From: Nitrospinae bacterium AH_259_B05_G02_I21
GTDB lineage: Bacteria > JADFOP01
Length of the DNA: 46,132 nucleotides
Assembly: GCA_027717595.1 (NCBI GenBank)
Contig: JALLOF010000013.1
Coordinates: forward strand, 1 to 46,132
Direction of reading: 5' to 3'
Positions 35,551-44,407 of the stretch are shown one piece after another. The notes beneath the pieces were generated by a model, which was given only the letters and a program-made list of their open reading frames with translations, was not told the origin of the DNA and ran no database searches. The position numbers and the translations under genes are program-made. Position 1 is the stretch's first letter. Each line of letters begins with the position of its first letter.

Positions 35551-36261
35551 GTGGGTCCGATGCTGCTGACGACCTTGTCGATGGGTTTCCTCTTGGGCCT
35601 TGTCCATGCCCTCGAGGCCGACCACGTAATCGCTGTCTCGACCCTCGTCAGCCAGCACCGCACCCTGCGGCGGGCCTCCACCGCTGGGGTCTTCTGGGGC
35701 TTGGGTCACACCACGGCCCTCTTCCTTGTAGGGCTCCTCGTCATCGTGTTCAAGATCACTATCCCACAAAACATCGCCCTCTACATGGAATTCGCCGTGG
35801 GGGTGGTCCTTGTGGCCCTCGGCGTCTCCGTCGTCAAGGGCTACATCACCGGCAAGGTTCACGCCCACGCTCACCAACACGACGGGGTCACTCACCTCCA
35901 TTTCCACTCCCATGCGGGCGGGGAGGATCATGACCACGAACACTGGGCGGCCCACCACGGGAGATCCCTTCTCGTGGGCATGGTCCACGGCTTGGCGGGG
36001 AGCGCCGCCTTGATGCTCTTGGTGCTTGCCACCATCCCCACACCTCTCTGGGGCCTCTTGTATATCTTGGTCTTCGGCGCGGGCTCTATTCTGGGAATGG
36101 TGTGTGTCAGCACCGCGATTGGCCTTCCTTTTCTCATTACGGTGGAGAGCCATGCGCCCATCCACCGATGGCTTAGGATGGGGACCGGTCTGGCCAGCAT
36201 TGCCTACGGCTTCTTCATCCTTACAAACGTTGGCTTTGTTCAAGGCCTCTTTCGCCTATGA
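35551..36261 (+). CDS. ureH: UreH-type nickel permease in the urease operon
   Basis: 236 residues with about six hydrophobic helices. The N-terminal LVHALEADHVIAVSTLVSQH carries the HxxxxDH-type metal signature of nickel/cobalt permeases, and GLGHTTALFLVGLL is the second conserved motif. A His-rich loop (about residues 108-135, HAHAHQHD and HFHSHAGGEDHDHEH) joins helices 3 and 4. It imports nickel for urease. GTG at 35551 (AAGGAG 4 nt upstream) or ATG at 35560 could be the start. It sits between ureC and ureE, so nickel supply is cotranscribed with the enzyme. The name follows common use; in some species ureH denotes UreD. Confidence 0.88.
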   Translation: MGPMLLTTLSMGFLLGLVHALEADHVIAVSTLVSQHRTLRRASTAGVFWGLGHTTALFLVGLLVIVFKITIPQNIALYMEFAVGVVLVALGVSVVKGYITGKVHAHAHQHDGVTHLHFHSHAGGEDHDHEHWAAHHGRSLLVGMVHGLAGSAALMLLVLATIPTPLWGLLYILVFGAGSILGMVCVSTAIGLPFLITVESHAPIHRWLRMGTGLASIAYGFFILTNVGFVQGLFRL

Positions 36262-36282
36262 GGACGACCATCATGGAGTCTG

Positions 36283-36891
36283 ATGTCGAACCCACAGCGG
36301 TTTAAAGAGATGCAACCAATGCTGGTCGTCGATAAGCTCCTCGGGAACTTGGCAGAGGATTCCAGCCTGGAGGCTCTACATCGAAAGTGCCTAGCAGCAG
36401 GCAGGGTGGAGACGGTGAGGCTGACGGCGCATGATGCCCAGAAAAGGCGCTTTCGCGCCACCACCGACAAGGGAGAGAGTCTGGGGATCAGCTTGGAGCG
36501 CGGCACCTTCCTACGGGACGGCGACGTCCTTTTCCTTGAGCAAGATGGGTCACGGATGATTGTCGTCCGCCTTAAGCCTGAAGAGGTCTTGCGGATCACC
36601 TTCCTGCCGTCGGCGTCGGAAGAAGAGATTATTGAGGTAGCCGTCCGGGTCGGCCACATTCTGGGAAATCAACATTGGCCGGTTGCGGTTAAGGGTCGGG
36701 ACGTCTTCGTCCCTGTGGCCGTCGACAAGGAGGTGGTTGAGACGGTCCTCAGAACCTACGACCTCCAAGGGATCGACTATGCCTTCGAGGAACATGCTGT
36801 CGGCGCAATGCCGCCTCTGCAGCCAAAGCACCACGACCATCACCATGGCCACCCCCATTCGCATCCCCACAACCATGACCGTGAAGGGTAA
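36283..36891 (+). CDS. ureE: Urease accessory protein UreE (nickel metallochaperone)
   Basis: 202 residues. The UreE N-domain contains VRLTAHDAQKRRFRATTDKG and the nickel-binding domain GHILGNQHWPVAVKGRDVFV. The C-terminus is a His-rich tail ([17 protein letters not shown]) that can store nickel. It passes Ni to UreG during assembly of the urease active site. Its last bases overlap the start of ureF. Confidence 0.93.
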   Translation: MSNPQRFKEMQPMLVVDKLLGNLAEDSSLEALHRKCLAAGRVETVRLTAHDAQKRRFRATTDKGESLGISLERGTFLRDGDVLFLEQDGSRMIVVRLKPEEVLRITFLPSASEEEIIEVAVRVGHILGNQHWPVAVKGRDVFVPVAVDKEVVETVLRTYDLQGIDYAFEEHAVGAMPPLQPKHHDHHHGHPHSHPHNHDREG

Positions 36892-37621
36892 GGCCAATCA
36901 GGGCGGGAACAGTAAAGCTTCCCAAAGCGCCTTCTCTGACCTCGGCTTCCTCGGGGCGCTGCAGTTGGCCGATTCGTTTTTCCCCTCGGGCCTTTACACC
37001 CTCTCGCACGGACTGGAGGCCTTTATCCAGCACGACCTCGTGACAACGGCCGACGACCTGGAACCTCTCCTCCACACCTACGTAGAGCACCTGGTCGGCC
37101 CCACCGATGGGGTAGCCATCGTCCACGCCCATCGTGCTGCCCTTTTAGAAGACTTGACTGCCCTGTGCCAGGTCGATCGTCGTCTTACCGCCGTCAAACT
37201 CACCCGGGAGGCCCGCGAGGCGGCCATGCGCATCGGCAAGCGGGTTCTCGCTACTGCCCTCTCGTTAGCCCATCAGCCCATCCTCCAAGCCTACAGGGAC
37301 GCTGTGGAGGATGGGGAAGCTCCAGGCAACGCGGCCATTGCCTACGCCGCGACGGCGGCGGCCCTAGCCGTCCCCCCACGGGAGGCGACGTTGGCAGCGC
37401 TCTACGCCTTTGCCGTGGGCTTGCTGGGCGCGTCCATGCGGCTCATTCGCGTTGACCACGTCCAGGCCCAGAGCATTTTGGCTCGTCTCCGCCCGCATCT
37501 CGTTCGGGTCGTAGACGCACATGTCGATACACCCCTAGAGGAAATGAGAAGCTGGACGCCCCTTATCGACATCATGGCAATGCGCCATGAACAGGCGCAC
37601 GTTCGGCTCTTCATCAGCTGA
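36875..37621 (+). CDS. ureF: Urease accessory protein UreF
   Basis: 248 residues from ATG at 36875, inside the ureE tail; ATG 36845 is an in-frame alternative and no clear ribosome site decides. The UreF core is clear: [29 protein letters not shown], and a C-terminal [19 protein letters not shown]. It bridges UreD and UreG on the apo-urease and gates GTPase-dependent nickel insertion. The overlap with ureE suggests coupled translation. Confidence 0.93.
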   Translation: MTVKGKANQGGNSKASQSAFSDLGFLGALQLADSFFPSGLYTLSHGLEAFIQHDLVTTADDLEPLLHTYVEHLVGPTDGVAIVHAHRAALLEDLTALCQVDRRLTAVKLTREAREAAMRIGKRVLATALSLAHQPILQAYRDAVEDGEAPGNAAIAYAATAAALAVPPREATLAALYAFAVGLLGASMRLIRVDHVQAQSILARLRPHLVRVVDAHVDTPLEEMRSWTPLIDIMAMRHEQAHVRLFIS

Positions 37622-37632
37622 GAGGGCACAAA

Positions 37633-38286
37633 ATGACGAAACCGATTCCTCGCATTGGCGTAGGCGGCCCTGTAGGGTCCGGCAAGACGGCCCTCATCGA
37701 GGCCCTAGTCCCTCGGCTCGTGGCCGATGGCACCCAGATCATTGTGGTGACCAACGATGTGGTGACCATCGAGGACGCCCTCCACGTGAAGCGGACTCTG
37801 GAGGGCATCCTCGATCCAGACCGGATCCTGGGGGTGGAGACCGGCGCCTGCCCGCACACCGCCGTGCGGGAGGATCCAACAATGAACCTGGCCGCCCTCG
37901 AGGAGATGGAGACCCGCTTCCCGGATACCGACCTCGTATTCCTGGAGAGCGGCGGCGACAACCTGACCCTGACCTTCAGCCCAATGCTGGCTGATTATTA
38001 CATCTACGTCATCGACGTGGCCGCCGGCGATAAGATCCCTCGCAAACGAGGACCAAGCATCACCCAGTCTGACCTCCTGGTCATCAACAAGATCGACCTG
38101 GCGCCTTACGTTGGAGCAAGCCTTGCCGTCATGGAAGCCGATTCTCTCCGCTACCGCGGAGAAAAGCCTTTTCTGTTTACCAACTGCAAGACGGGCGAGG
38201 GGATCGACGACGTCGTAGCCCTGATTCGGCGTGAGGTCCTCTTTCAGGACTGGCCCGTCCATCCTCCAGAAACTGAGCCTAAATAA
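37633..38286 (+). CDS. ureG: Urease accessory GTPase UreG
   Basis: 217 residues. P-loop in [20 protein letters not shown], the metal-binding Cys-Pro-His in [31 protein letters not shown] (switch region), and NKID for guanine. GTP hydrolysis powers nickel delivery to urease. ATG at 37633 has GAGAGGG upstream. Its stop TAA overlaps the ureD ATG by one base (TAATG). Confidence 0.97.
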   Translation: MTKPIPRIGVGGPVGSGKTALIEALVPRLVADGTQIIVVTNDVVTIEDALHVKRTLEGILDPDRILGVETGACPHTAVREDPTMNLAALEEMETRFPDTDLVFLESGGDNLTLTFSPMLADYYIYVIDVAAGDKIPRKRGPSITQSDLLVINKIDLAPYVGASLAVMEADSLRYRGEKPFLFTNCKTGEGIDDVVALIRREVLFQDWPVHPPETEPK

Positions 38287-39104
38287 TGGACGGTGCCCTC
38301 AGCCTCACCCTCGGTCTTAGAGCGGGCCGGACCTGCATTGTGGAGCAAGAGCACCGCGCGCCCCTCAAAGTCCAGGTGCCCATCTACGCCGATCCCGCCA
38401 TGCCTGGGATGGCGACGGTCTACATGTTGTCTTCCAGCGGAGGGGTCGTACAAGGGGACCGGTTCACCATCGGGGTTCGGGCTGACGAGGGGACCCAGGC
38501 CCGGATGACTACGCCGGCTGCCACCAAAATCTACCGCTCCACGGGTGAGACTGCCACACAGCACGTGCATCTACGAACCGAGGCGGAGTCTTACCTGGAA
38601 TACGTCCCCGGTCCGGTGATTCCATTCCGCGATGCCCGATTTGTCGAGTCAGTCACCCTCGAAGCCGATTCATCCTCCACCCTGATCTTTGCCGAGACGA
38701 TCTGCTCAGGCCGCATCGCTAGGGATGAGCGGCATGCCTACGCACTCTACTCTTCTAGGGTGGAGGCTCACAACCCGGAAGGCTCCATCCTGTTCGTCGA
38801 TCACAACTACATCAGCCCCAGTGACGCAACGCCTGCGGCCCCGGGACTCATGGGCTCCTACGACGTCCTCGGGATCGTGCACATCCTGGCCCCTTCTGGC
38901 TGCGCGCCGGATCTGGTGGCCACGCTCCAGAACCTGGTGTCCGACGCAGCAGTTGTCCTTGGAGGGGCTAGTCAGCTGCCGGCTGAATGCGGAGTCACGA
39001 TGCGCCTGTTGGGACGGCGTATGGAGGAAGTGACCGCAGTCGTGCAGCACGTGTGCGAAACCGTTCGGGCTGTCGTATTTGACCGCAAAGAATCCTCGTG
39101 CTAA
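38286..39104 (+). CDS. ureD: Urease accessory protein UreD
   Basis: 272 residues, a normal length. Conserved parts: VYMLSSSGGVVQGDRFTIGV, ATKIYRSTGE, LEYVPGPVIPFRDARF and AETICSGRIARDER. It binds apo-urease and recruits UreF and UreG; a tunnel through it is thought to carry nickel. It is the last gene of the urea locus; no strong terminator is seen after it. Confidence 0.93.
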   Translation: MDGALSLTLGLRAGRTCIVEQEHRAPLKVQVPIYADPAMPGMATVYMLSSSGGVVQGDRFTIGVRADEGTQARMTTPAATKIYRSTGETATQHVHLRTEAESYLEYVPGPVIPFRDARFVESVTLEADSSSTLIFAETICSGRIARDERHAYALYSSRVEAHNPEGSILFVDHNYISPSDATPAAPGLMGSYDVLGIVHILAPSGCAPDLVATLQNLVSDAAVVLGGASQLPAECGVTMRLLGRRMEEVTAVVQHVCETVRAVVFDRKESSC

Positions 39105-39631
39105 GAACGGGACCATTGAAGAGACCATCAACGCTCCTCCTTCGTTCCCAACCTTCTCGGAATTTTTTTGTATTCCGGACATCGAAGAGCTGGTGACGAC
39201 ACGGAATATCAATTAATCTCCAGTCGACGGTTGGGGGGGTATATTCACCAGCATCCGCTGCGGTGGGTCTGACCCCCTTTCCGAGTACCCAAGAGAGGCT
39301 CGTCTTGGTATCTTTCTTGGCCTCGAAGTGTTCCATTAATATGTCGGTAGGTATCTCTTATTGAAGGACACCAAATATCGGTGTTGGAAGGGCTTTGGGT
39401 AGTTACAGGGGTCGAGAGGGGCCCAGGAAGGCATCGCGCTCGCTCTGGTCGGCGTCACCTGGATCGGCTGGCCCCGGCGCTCCATGCCGGCAGTAGGCAA
39501 GGCCGGCCTAAGCGCTGGCTGAAGGATTGGTATTCATTGGAACCGGCTGATTCGTACCAGGCATGCCGTGGTGGAGGGAAAGAGCCTTTGGACCATCGGC
39601 ACGGTATCCAGGATCATCTAAGGGGGAGATG
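39105..39631. other. Intergenic region after the urease operon
   Basis: About 530 bases without a convincing gene. A small hairpin CGGAAT/ATTCCG at 39158-39177 has its T-run in the loop, so it is not a normal terminator. Promoters for the membrane-protein pair downstream are expected here. Confidence 0.4.
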
Positions 39632-40348
39632 ATGGAACAGTATGCCTGGTTTACCTGGTCATTAGGGTTTTTGGCCGTCTGGTTCGGGCTCTATCTAGTG
39701 AGGCCAGCCATCCGGAAGCAAATGCTCCGGGTCAGTATCTGGACGGCACCGCTGGGCCTGACGGAGCCTTTATTTGTCCCGGAATACTGGAACCCTCCCA
39801 GCCTGTTTGATTTGGCTCAGAAGACGGGCTTTGACCTTGAAAGCCTCATTTTCTGTTTCGCCATTGGCGGTATTGGAACGGTGCTGTATGAGACGCTCAT
39901 ACCAGCTCGACACGTCCCGATGAGTCATGCAGAACGGCACGACCCTCGTCATCGGTTTCACTATTTTGCTTTGAGCAGCCCTTTGATTATATTTTTCCCG
40001 CTGCTGATCGGGACGACCTGGAACCCGATCTATTCGGGGAGCCTTGCCATGTTCGTCGGGGCCATTGCCACCTTGTATTGCAGGCCTGACCTCAAAGGTA
40101 AGATCTGGATCGGCGGTGGCGTGTTCCTTCTGCTCTATTTCGTATTTTTCGAGCTTCTTGTTCTCACGTTTCCTGGCTACGTCGAACGAGTCTGGAGCCA
40201 CTCGGCCCTTTCAGGTCTGAGTCTCTTGAAAATCCCGCTAGAGGAATATATATTCGCTCTCACGTTCGGTATGATGTGGTCCAGTCTTTATGAACACCTC
40301 TACTGGCACAAAGTCGTCCCAGGTGCCGAGCCGGGGCACCATCATTGA
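39632..40348 (+). CDS. Lycopene-cyclase-domain integral membrane protein
   Basis: 238 residues with about seven hydrophobic helices. The ATG at 39632 (or the adjacent one at 39629) follows AGGGGGAG. YAWFTWSLGFLAVWFGLYLV opens the protein; PLGLTEPLFVPEYWNPPSLF and a late IPLEEYIFALTFGMMWSSLYE match the CrtY-type lycopene cyclase domain (the Pro-Leu-Glu-Glu motif). Such proteins cyclise lycopene ends or serve related roles in carotenoid modification. No other carotenoid gene is in the window. It is followed 13 nt later by another membrane protein. Confidence 0.8.
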   Translation: MEQYAWFTWSLGFLAVWFGLYLVRPAIRKQMLRVSIWTAPLGLTEPLFVPEYWNPPSLFDLAQKTGFDLESLIFCFAIGGIGTVLYETLIPARHVPMSHAERHDPRHRFHYFALSSPLIIFFPLLIGTTWNPIYSGSLAMFVGAIATLYCRPDLKGKIWIGGGVFLLLYFVFFELLVLTFPGYVERVWSHSALSGLSLLKIPLEEYIFALTFGMMWSSLYEHLYWHKVVPGAEPGHHH

Positions 40349-40361
40349 GGAGCATGAACGG

Positions 40362-40817
40362 ATGCCTCAGCCTCCCCTCGCTACTCTCCTCGGCACCCTC
40401 TATGGGATTGCCGTAGCAGTCAACTTCCTCTGGGAGGTGCCCCAGATGGCGCTCTACGAGTGGTGGGACGCCTCGTGGGCTATAGGACTCCTTATCTGCT
40501 TCCAAGCGGCCCTGGGCGACGGGCTCCTTGTCCTGGCCCTGTACGGCGTGGGCTACGCTTTCTTCCGGCGCAGGGAATGGATTCTCCAGCCCAGTGTCGC
40601 CGGATACAGTCTCTTAGTCCTGGCAGGAATGGTGATTGCCGTGGCCCTTGAGATGCAAGCCCTGGCCTGGGGGCGATGGGCCTACAATGCCCGCATGCCG
40701 ATTATTCCGGGCATCGGGGTCGGCCTCATTCCCGTGGTCCAGATGATGATCTTGCCGCCCCTGGTGTTTTATCTCACCCGATGGCGGCTCCTGCGAACCC
40801 GGTCAGTCGTTGCGTAG
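40362..40817 (+). CDS. Integral membrane protein of unknown function
   Basis: 151 residues from ATG at 40362, with GAGGAG 10 nt upstream; the frame is open further back but overlaps the preceding gene. Four to five hydrophobic helices are visible. VAVNFLWEVPQMALYEWWD is a recognisable conserved pattern (N-F-x-W-E near the start of helix 1) in small uncharacterised membrane proteins. Aromatic and acidic residues in helices (FLWE, LEMQALAWGRW) suggest a substrate or cofactor site. It is coupled to the lycopene-cyclase-like gene and may act in the same pathway; that is inference. Confidence 0.75.
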   Translation: MPQPPLATLLGTLYGIAVAVNFLWEVPQMALYEWWDASWAIGLLICFQAALGDGLLVLALYGVGYAFFRRREWILQPSVAGYSLLVLAGMVIAVALEMQALAWGRWAYNARMPIIPGIGVGLIPVVQMMILPPLVFYLTRWRLLRTRSVVA

Positions 40818-40950
40818 ACAATAGGTCTCCGCCCTTGAGGGCTCCATCATGAGCCCTCCCTCAACCGGCGTTCCTTGACTTCTCGGCCCATTGTGATAAG
40901 TTGAAGAGACTCGATCCGACGGACCCATCGTCTGCAAAGGAGCGTGTTGC

Positions 40951-42264
40951 GTGGCGCAAACATCCATCCTCGCCATGATTATGGCCGGGGGCAAGGGTGA
41001 GCGCCTCCACCCACTCACCAGCGAGCGAGCGAAGCCCGCCGTCACCTTCGGCGGCAAGTACCGTATCATAGACTTCGTCCTATCCAACTTCGTCAACTCC
41101 GGCATCACATCCCTCTACGTCCTGACCCAGTTCAAGGCCCAGTCGCTGCTGAACCACCTGCGCGACGGCTGGCAGTTCGGCACGTTGCTGGAGGACCACT
41201 TCATCATCCCCGTGCCAGCCCAGATGCGCATGGGCAAGGAGTGGTACCGGGGAACGGCGGACGCCGTCTGGCAGAACATCGTTTTCGTCGAGCGTCACCA
41301 GCCCGAAATCGTCGCCGTCTTCGGCGCCGACCACATCTACCGGATGGACGTCCGCCAGATGGTGGAGTTTCACCGCGCCAAGGGGGCCGATGTGACCGTG
41401 GCCGCCCTGCCCGTGCCCCGCGACCAGGCCCCCCACTTCGGCGTCATCCAGGTGGACGAGGACTGGCGGATCACCGGCTTTCAGGAAAAACCCTCCCCCA
41501 AGGAGGCCGCCCCCATTCCCAACCAGCCGGAGATGATTCTCTCCTCCATGGGCAACTACCTCTTCAATACCGATGTGATGCTGGAGGAGCTGGCTGCCGA
41601 TGCGGAGGACCCCGAAAGCGACCACGACTTCGGCAACACCATCCTGCCCAAGATCTACCCCGACCGTCGGCTCTACGCCTACGACTTCCGATCCAATCAG
41701 GTGCCCGGGCGCGTCAAGGGCGAGGAGGCCGGCTACTGGCGGGACGTCGGCACCCTCTCCGCTTACTGGCAGGCGAACATGGATCTATGCGCCACCGACC
41801 CGATCTTCAACCTCTACAACCGCCACTGGCCTCTTCGGACGGCGAACTACAACGACCCCCCGGCCAAGTTCGTCTTCGACGAGGAGGGACGCCGGGGCCA
41901 GGCCGTCAACTCCATTGTATCCGAGGGCTGCGTCCTCTCAGGGGCCCGCGTCTCCGGGAGCGTGCTTGGCCGCAACGTCTTCGTCCACAGCTACGCCACC
42001 GTCGAAGAGAGCGTCATCTTCGACAACGTGGACATAGGCCGAGGGTGCCAGATCCGCCGGGCCATCATCGACAAAAACGTCCACATCCCGCCCGGCACGA
42101 AAGTCGGCCTCGATCCGACATGGGACCAGGAGCGCTTTTTCGTCGACAAGGACCACCAGATTACCGTCATCCCCCGCTGGGAGACCTTCGAGCTCGAGGA
42201 AGCCGTGGCCCGAGGTATCGAGGCTAGAAAACGCATCAAGACCCTGACCGAGGAAACCGACTAG
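40951..42264 (+). CDS. glgC: Glucose-1-phosphate adenylyltransferase (ADP-glucose pyrophosphorylase)
   Basis: 437 residues from GTG at 40951, preceded by AAAGGAG. The nucleotidyltransferase signature MIMAGGKGERLHPLTSERAK and GGKYRIIDFVLSNFVNSGI are present; WYRGTADAVWQN and YWRDVGTLSAYW are GlgC-specific. The C-terminus forms the left-handed beta-helix (GSVLGRNVFVHSYATVEESV). It makes ADP-glucose for glycogen. No other glycogen gene is beside it; pdxA converges from the right. Confidence 0.96.
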   Translation: MAQTSILAMIMAGGKGERLHPLTSERAKPAVTFGGKYRIIDFVLSNFVNSGITSLYVLTQFKAQSLLNHLRDGWQFGTLLEDHFIIPVPAQMRMGKEWYRGTADAVWQNIVFVERHQPEIVAVFGADHIYRMDVRQMVEFHRAKGADVTVAALPVPRDQAPHFGVIQVDEDWRITGFQEKPSPKEAAPIPNQPEMILSSMGNYLFNTDVMLEELAADAEDPESDHDFGNTILPKIYPDRRLYAYDFRSNQVPGRVKGEEAGYWRDVGTLSAYWQANMDLCATDPIFNLYNRHWPLRTANYNDPPAKFVFDEEGRRGQAVNSIVSEGCVLSGARVSGSVLGRNVFVHSYATVEESVIFDNVDIGRGCQIRRAIIDKNVHIPPGTKVGLDPTWDQERFFVDKDHQITVIPRWETFELEEAVARGIEARKRIKTLTEETD

Positions 42265-42348
42265 CCCATCGGGCTCCTACTGAGCACAACCCCACCACGC
42301 CCTTCAATGATGCAGGAGAACTCTGGCCGTTTGCCAGGCGGAGGCTGA

Positions 42349-43356
42349 CTATCGGTTTAGGGTTATCCGCGCCGCGAGGATGAAGGCTTCGATGAGGCTC
42401 GTCGGGTCGGCCCGGCCAGTGCCGGCGATGTCGAAGGCCGTGCCGTGGTCAACGCTGGTCCGAACGATAGGGAGGCCCGCCGTCACGTTGACCCCCCGCT
42501 CGAAGCCCATGGTCTTGACGGCCACGTGGCCCTGGTCGTGGTACATCGCAAGCACCATGTCGTAGACCCCCCGTCGTGCCTGGAGGAAGACCACGTCGGG
42601 CGAGACGGGCCCCATGACGTCTATGCCCGACGAGCGGGCCTCGGCAACCGCCGGGGCGATGGCCTCGCGCTCCTCGGTCCCGAAGAGGCCCTCCTCGCCT
42701 GCGTGGGGGTTGAGGCCCGCCACAGCGATGCGGGGCCGCTCGTAGCCGAGCTGGCGGCCCATGGTGTGGGTGAGGCGGATGAAGCGGCTCACGCGCTCGC
42801 GTGTGACGAGCGCGATGGCTTCGCTCAAAGGCAGGTGGGTCGAGAGGTGGACAACGGCGAGATCGGGGGCGACGAGGGTCAACCCGAAGAGATCCGTTCC
42901 GGTCCGCTCGGCGAGAATCTCCGTGTGGCCGGGAAAGTCGACCCCGGCGCGGTGGATGGCTTCTTTGTTGATCGGCGCGGTGACGATGCCGTCAACCGCC
43001 CCCGCCTTGGCCAGGTCGATGGCCCGCTCCAAGTACGCCACCGCCGCGGCTCCGGCCTCGGCGCTCACCTGCCCGAAGGGGATGGACAAGAGGTTGAGGG
43101 CTCCAACGGCGTGAACCGCGACGGCTTCGTCGCCCAACAAGGTGGGAAAGGGGGGATCGGCGGGCCGCAGGGCGACGGTGCGGTCGACGATGTGGGCTGC
43201 CCTCTCAAGGGCACCCAGGTCCCCCACGACCACCGCCCGGCCGACGGCGTCAATGGCCTTCCGGTGCTCGGTGAGGGCCTTGATGACGATTTCGGGCCCG
43301 ATGCCGGCAGCATCGCCCATGGTGATGGCCAGCAGGGGCCGGGCGCCTTCGACCAC
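42349..43356 (-). CDS. pdxA: 4-hydroxythreonine-4-phosphate dehydrogenase
   Basis: 335 residues from GTG at 43356, with GGAG 9 nt upstream; a TTG at 43362 is an alternative. AITMGDAAGIGPEIVIKAL is the PdxA opening; VTAPINKEAIHRAGVDFPGH and HTEILAERTG hold substrate and metal contacts, LNPHAGEEGLFG and MYHDQGHVAVKTMGFERG the metal-binding His/Asp residues. It catalyses the NAD-dependent step to 3-amino-1-hydroxyacetone phosphate in pyridoxal phosphate synthesis. A PdxA2-type role in threonate catabolism cannot be excluded, but no partner gene for that is nearby. Confidence 0.93.
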   Translation of the reverse strand: MVEGARPLLAITMGDAAGIGPEIVIKALTEHRKAIDAVGRAVVVGDLGALERAAHIVDRTVALRPADPPFPTLLGDEAVAVHAVGALNLLSIPFGQVSAEAGAAAVAYLERAIDLAKAGAVDGIVTAPINKEAIHRAGVDFPGHTEILAERTGTDLFGLTLVAPDLAVVHLSTHLPLSEAIALVTRERVSRFIRLTHTMGRQLGYERPRIAVAGLNPHAGEEGLFGTEEREAIAPAVAEARSSGIDVMGPVSPDVVFLQARRGVYDMVLAMYHDQGHVAVKTMGFERGVNVTAGLPIVRTSVDHGTAFDIAGTGRADPTSLIEAFILAARITLNR

Positions 43357-43524
43357 AGCCAAATTCTCCGTCTGGGATTGCTCAATGGGGGATTAGTTGC
43401 GTCATGCTACCACGACGTACGGGGAGCGGCAATGAGGCATAGGTCCCAGGTGATGAGAGAAGGCCCCTGCTTGTCTGGCTCCATGGTCTCCAAGCGGCAT
43501 GGAGCCAAGGCCTTTCTCTGCCCC

Positions 43525-43564
43525 AAAAAGAAAATCCCCGGAGGATCATACAAACCCTCCGGGG
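43525..43564 (-). terminator. Strong intrinsic terminator after the TIGR04073-like gene
   Basis: Arms CCCCGGAGG (43536-43544) and CCTCCGGGG (43556-43564) are a perfect 9-bp match. Reading leftward they are followed by an almost pure T stretch (43525-43535). It ends transcripts of the gene at 43589-43969 and separates it from pdxA. Confidence 0.88.
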
Positions 43565-43588
43565 GTCGGCCTGTTCGGTCAGGAACCG

Positions 43589-43969
43589 TTACTTGACGGC
43601 CTCTCGGGCCGTTGTGACCTTGTCCTCGGGATCAAAGACCTCGGGATTTGAGGGGGACGTGGTTTGGGGAGTGGCGGCGGGGGAGGTGACAATCTCGGCG
43701 GCGCCCACGGCCGTCCGGCTGCCTGCGGCGGCGGCCCCTTTGATAGTCCCTGTTATCGGCCAGATGACATTCTCGTCACCCTCTATGCTCTCTTCGACGA
43801 TTTGCTTCGGCAAATCCATCCAGCCGGTCAGCACGTTGGCGGCACCGCGTGTGGCCTGGTCGTGGATCGCCTCTGGGGTGGTTTTGGCCTGACCCTGGCT
43901 CTGTTGGGCCAAGGCGGGCCCTGCGGCCAAGACGACCACGGCCGCCAGTACGAGCATGACGTATCGCAT
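43589..43969 (-). CDS. Secreted protein resembling exosortase-system-associated family TIGR04073
   Basis: 126 residues from ATG at 43969 (AGGAGGGAG just upstream); a longer frame to 43990 lacks a site. A clear signal peptide, MRYVMLVLAAVVVLAAGPAL, ends near AQQ. The mature protein holds GAANVLTGWMDLPKQIVEES and then WPITGTIKGAAAAGSRTAVG, ending AAEIVTSP, the pattern I recall for TIGR04073 proteins found with exosortase systems. No exosortase or PEP-CTERM protein is in the window. The C-terminal tail is Pro/Thr-rich. Family assignment is from memory. Confidence 0.75.
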   Translation of the reverse strand: MRYVMLVLAAVVVLAAGPALAQQSQGQAKTTPEAIHDQATRGAANVLTGWMDLPKQIVEESIEGDENVIWPITGTIKGAAAAGSRTAVGAAEIVTSPAATPQTTSPSNPEVFDPEDKVTTAREAVK

Positions 43970-44129
43970 GAACTCCCTCCTCTTGTCCATAGGGGGAAGC
44001 TCCCCCTATCATCACCCAATTGTCTTCGTTACCGAATTTATTACAACAATTTAGCACACCTTGAGAAAAGATAAAAGGGCAAAGCAGAACGGGTAGTGTC
44101 CTGTTTTCAGTAAACGGACAGAAGGGAGG

Positions 44130-44210
44130 TAGCCTCTTGGTGTATATTTCAACCGAAATATGATACTCGGCTTGGCAGGGCGATAGTTACTATTACATCG
44201 TGAAGTCTTA
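44130..44210 (-). repeat. Mosaic intergenic repeat, copy G
   Basis: On the minus strand it reads CACGATGTAATAGTAACTAT, CGCCCTGCCAAGCCGAG, TATCATATTTCGGTTGAAAT, ATACACCAAGAGGC, colinear with copy H at 15773-15845. The hairpin is ATATTTCAACCGAAATAT on the plus strand. It lies just upstream of the candidate small RNA promoter. Confidence 0.7.
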
Positions 44211-44273
44211 ACTTGTCGAAGACAATTGATTTAACAGGAATCAAGGAAAAGGAGAAAAAAAGGAAAAAAGAAA

Positions 44274-44302
44274 TTGACAACCCAAGATATAGTGGGTATC
44301 TT
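44274..44302 (+). promoter_or_regulatory. Sigma-70-type promoter of the candidate small RNA
   Basis: A perfect -35 TTGACA (44274-44279), a 17-base spacer and a -10 TATCTT (44297-44302). An A-rich stretch immediately upstream (44240-44273) resembles an UP element. The predicted start is about 44308-44312, just before the hairpin. Confidence 0.7.
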
Positions 44303-44309
44303 ATCTGGA

Positions 44310-44407
44310 GAATACAACATACTGTGGCAGGGGACTCCCTCCATCATTCAACCGAAGAAGGTGCGCTTAAAAGGTTGAACTCCCACCCCCTGCCACAGTA
44401 TTTTTTT
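44310..44407 (+). ncRNA. Candidate small structured RNA of about 98 nt
   Basis: A 15-bp perfect stem, ATACTGTGGCAGGGG (44319-44333) with CCCCTGCCACAGTAT (44387-44401), encloses a second perfect 7-bp stem TTCAACC (44347-44353) with GGTTGAA (44373-44379) and a purine-rich apical loop of 19 nt. The outer stem runs directly into seven T, so it also serves as terminator. A consensus promoter places the 5' end at about 44310. It does not show the signature of 4.5S/SRP RNA (GGAAGG tetraloop region), tmRNA or 6S RNA. No open frame of note uses this stretch. Function unknown. Confidence 0.65.

Noticed and set aside
41241-42227. 328-codon plus-strand frame inside glgC
   Set aside because: Alternative frame rich in Arg/Pro/Gly typical of GC-rich shadows; GlgC motifs are in the other frame.
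42265-42348. Bidirectional terminator between glgC and pdxA
   Set aside because: Only a 5-bp CTGGC/GCCAG stem with no T-run is seen.
42445-43596. 383-codon plus-strand frame opposite pdxA
   Set aside because: Shadow of pdxA with no recognisable domains.
44319-44407. 4.5S/SRP RNA or 6S RNA
   Set aside because: The long stem looked SRP-like, but the conserved GGAAGG/AGCAGCC apical region is absent, and it is too short and lacks the bubble of 6S RNA.
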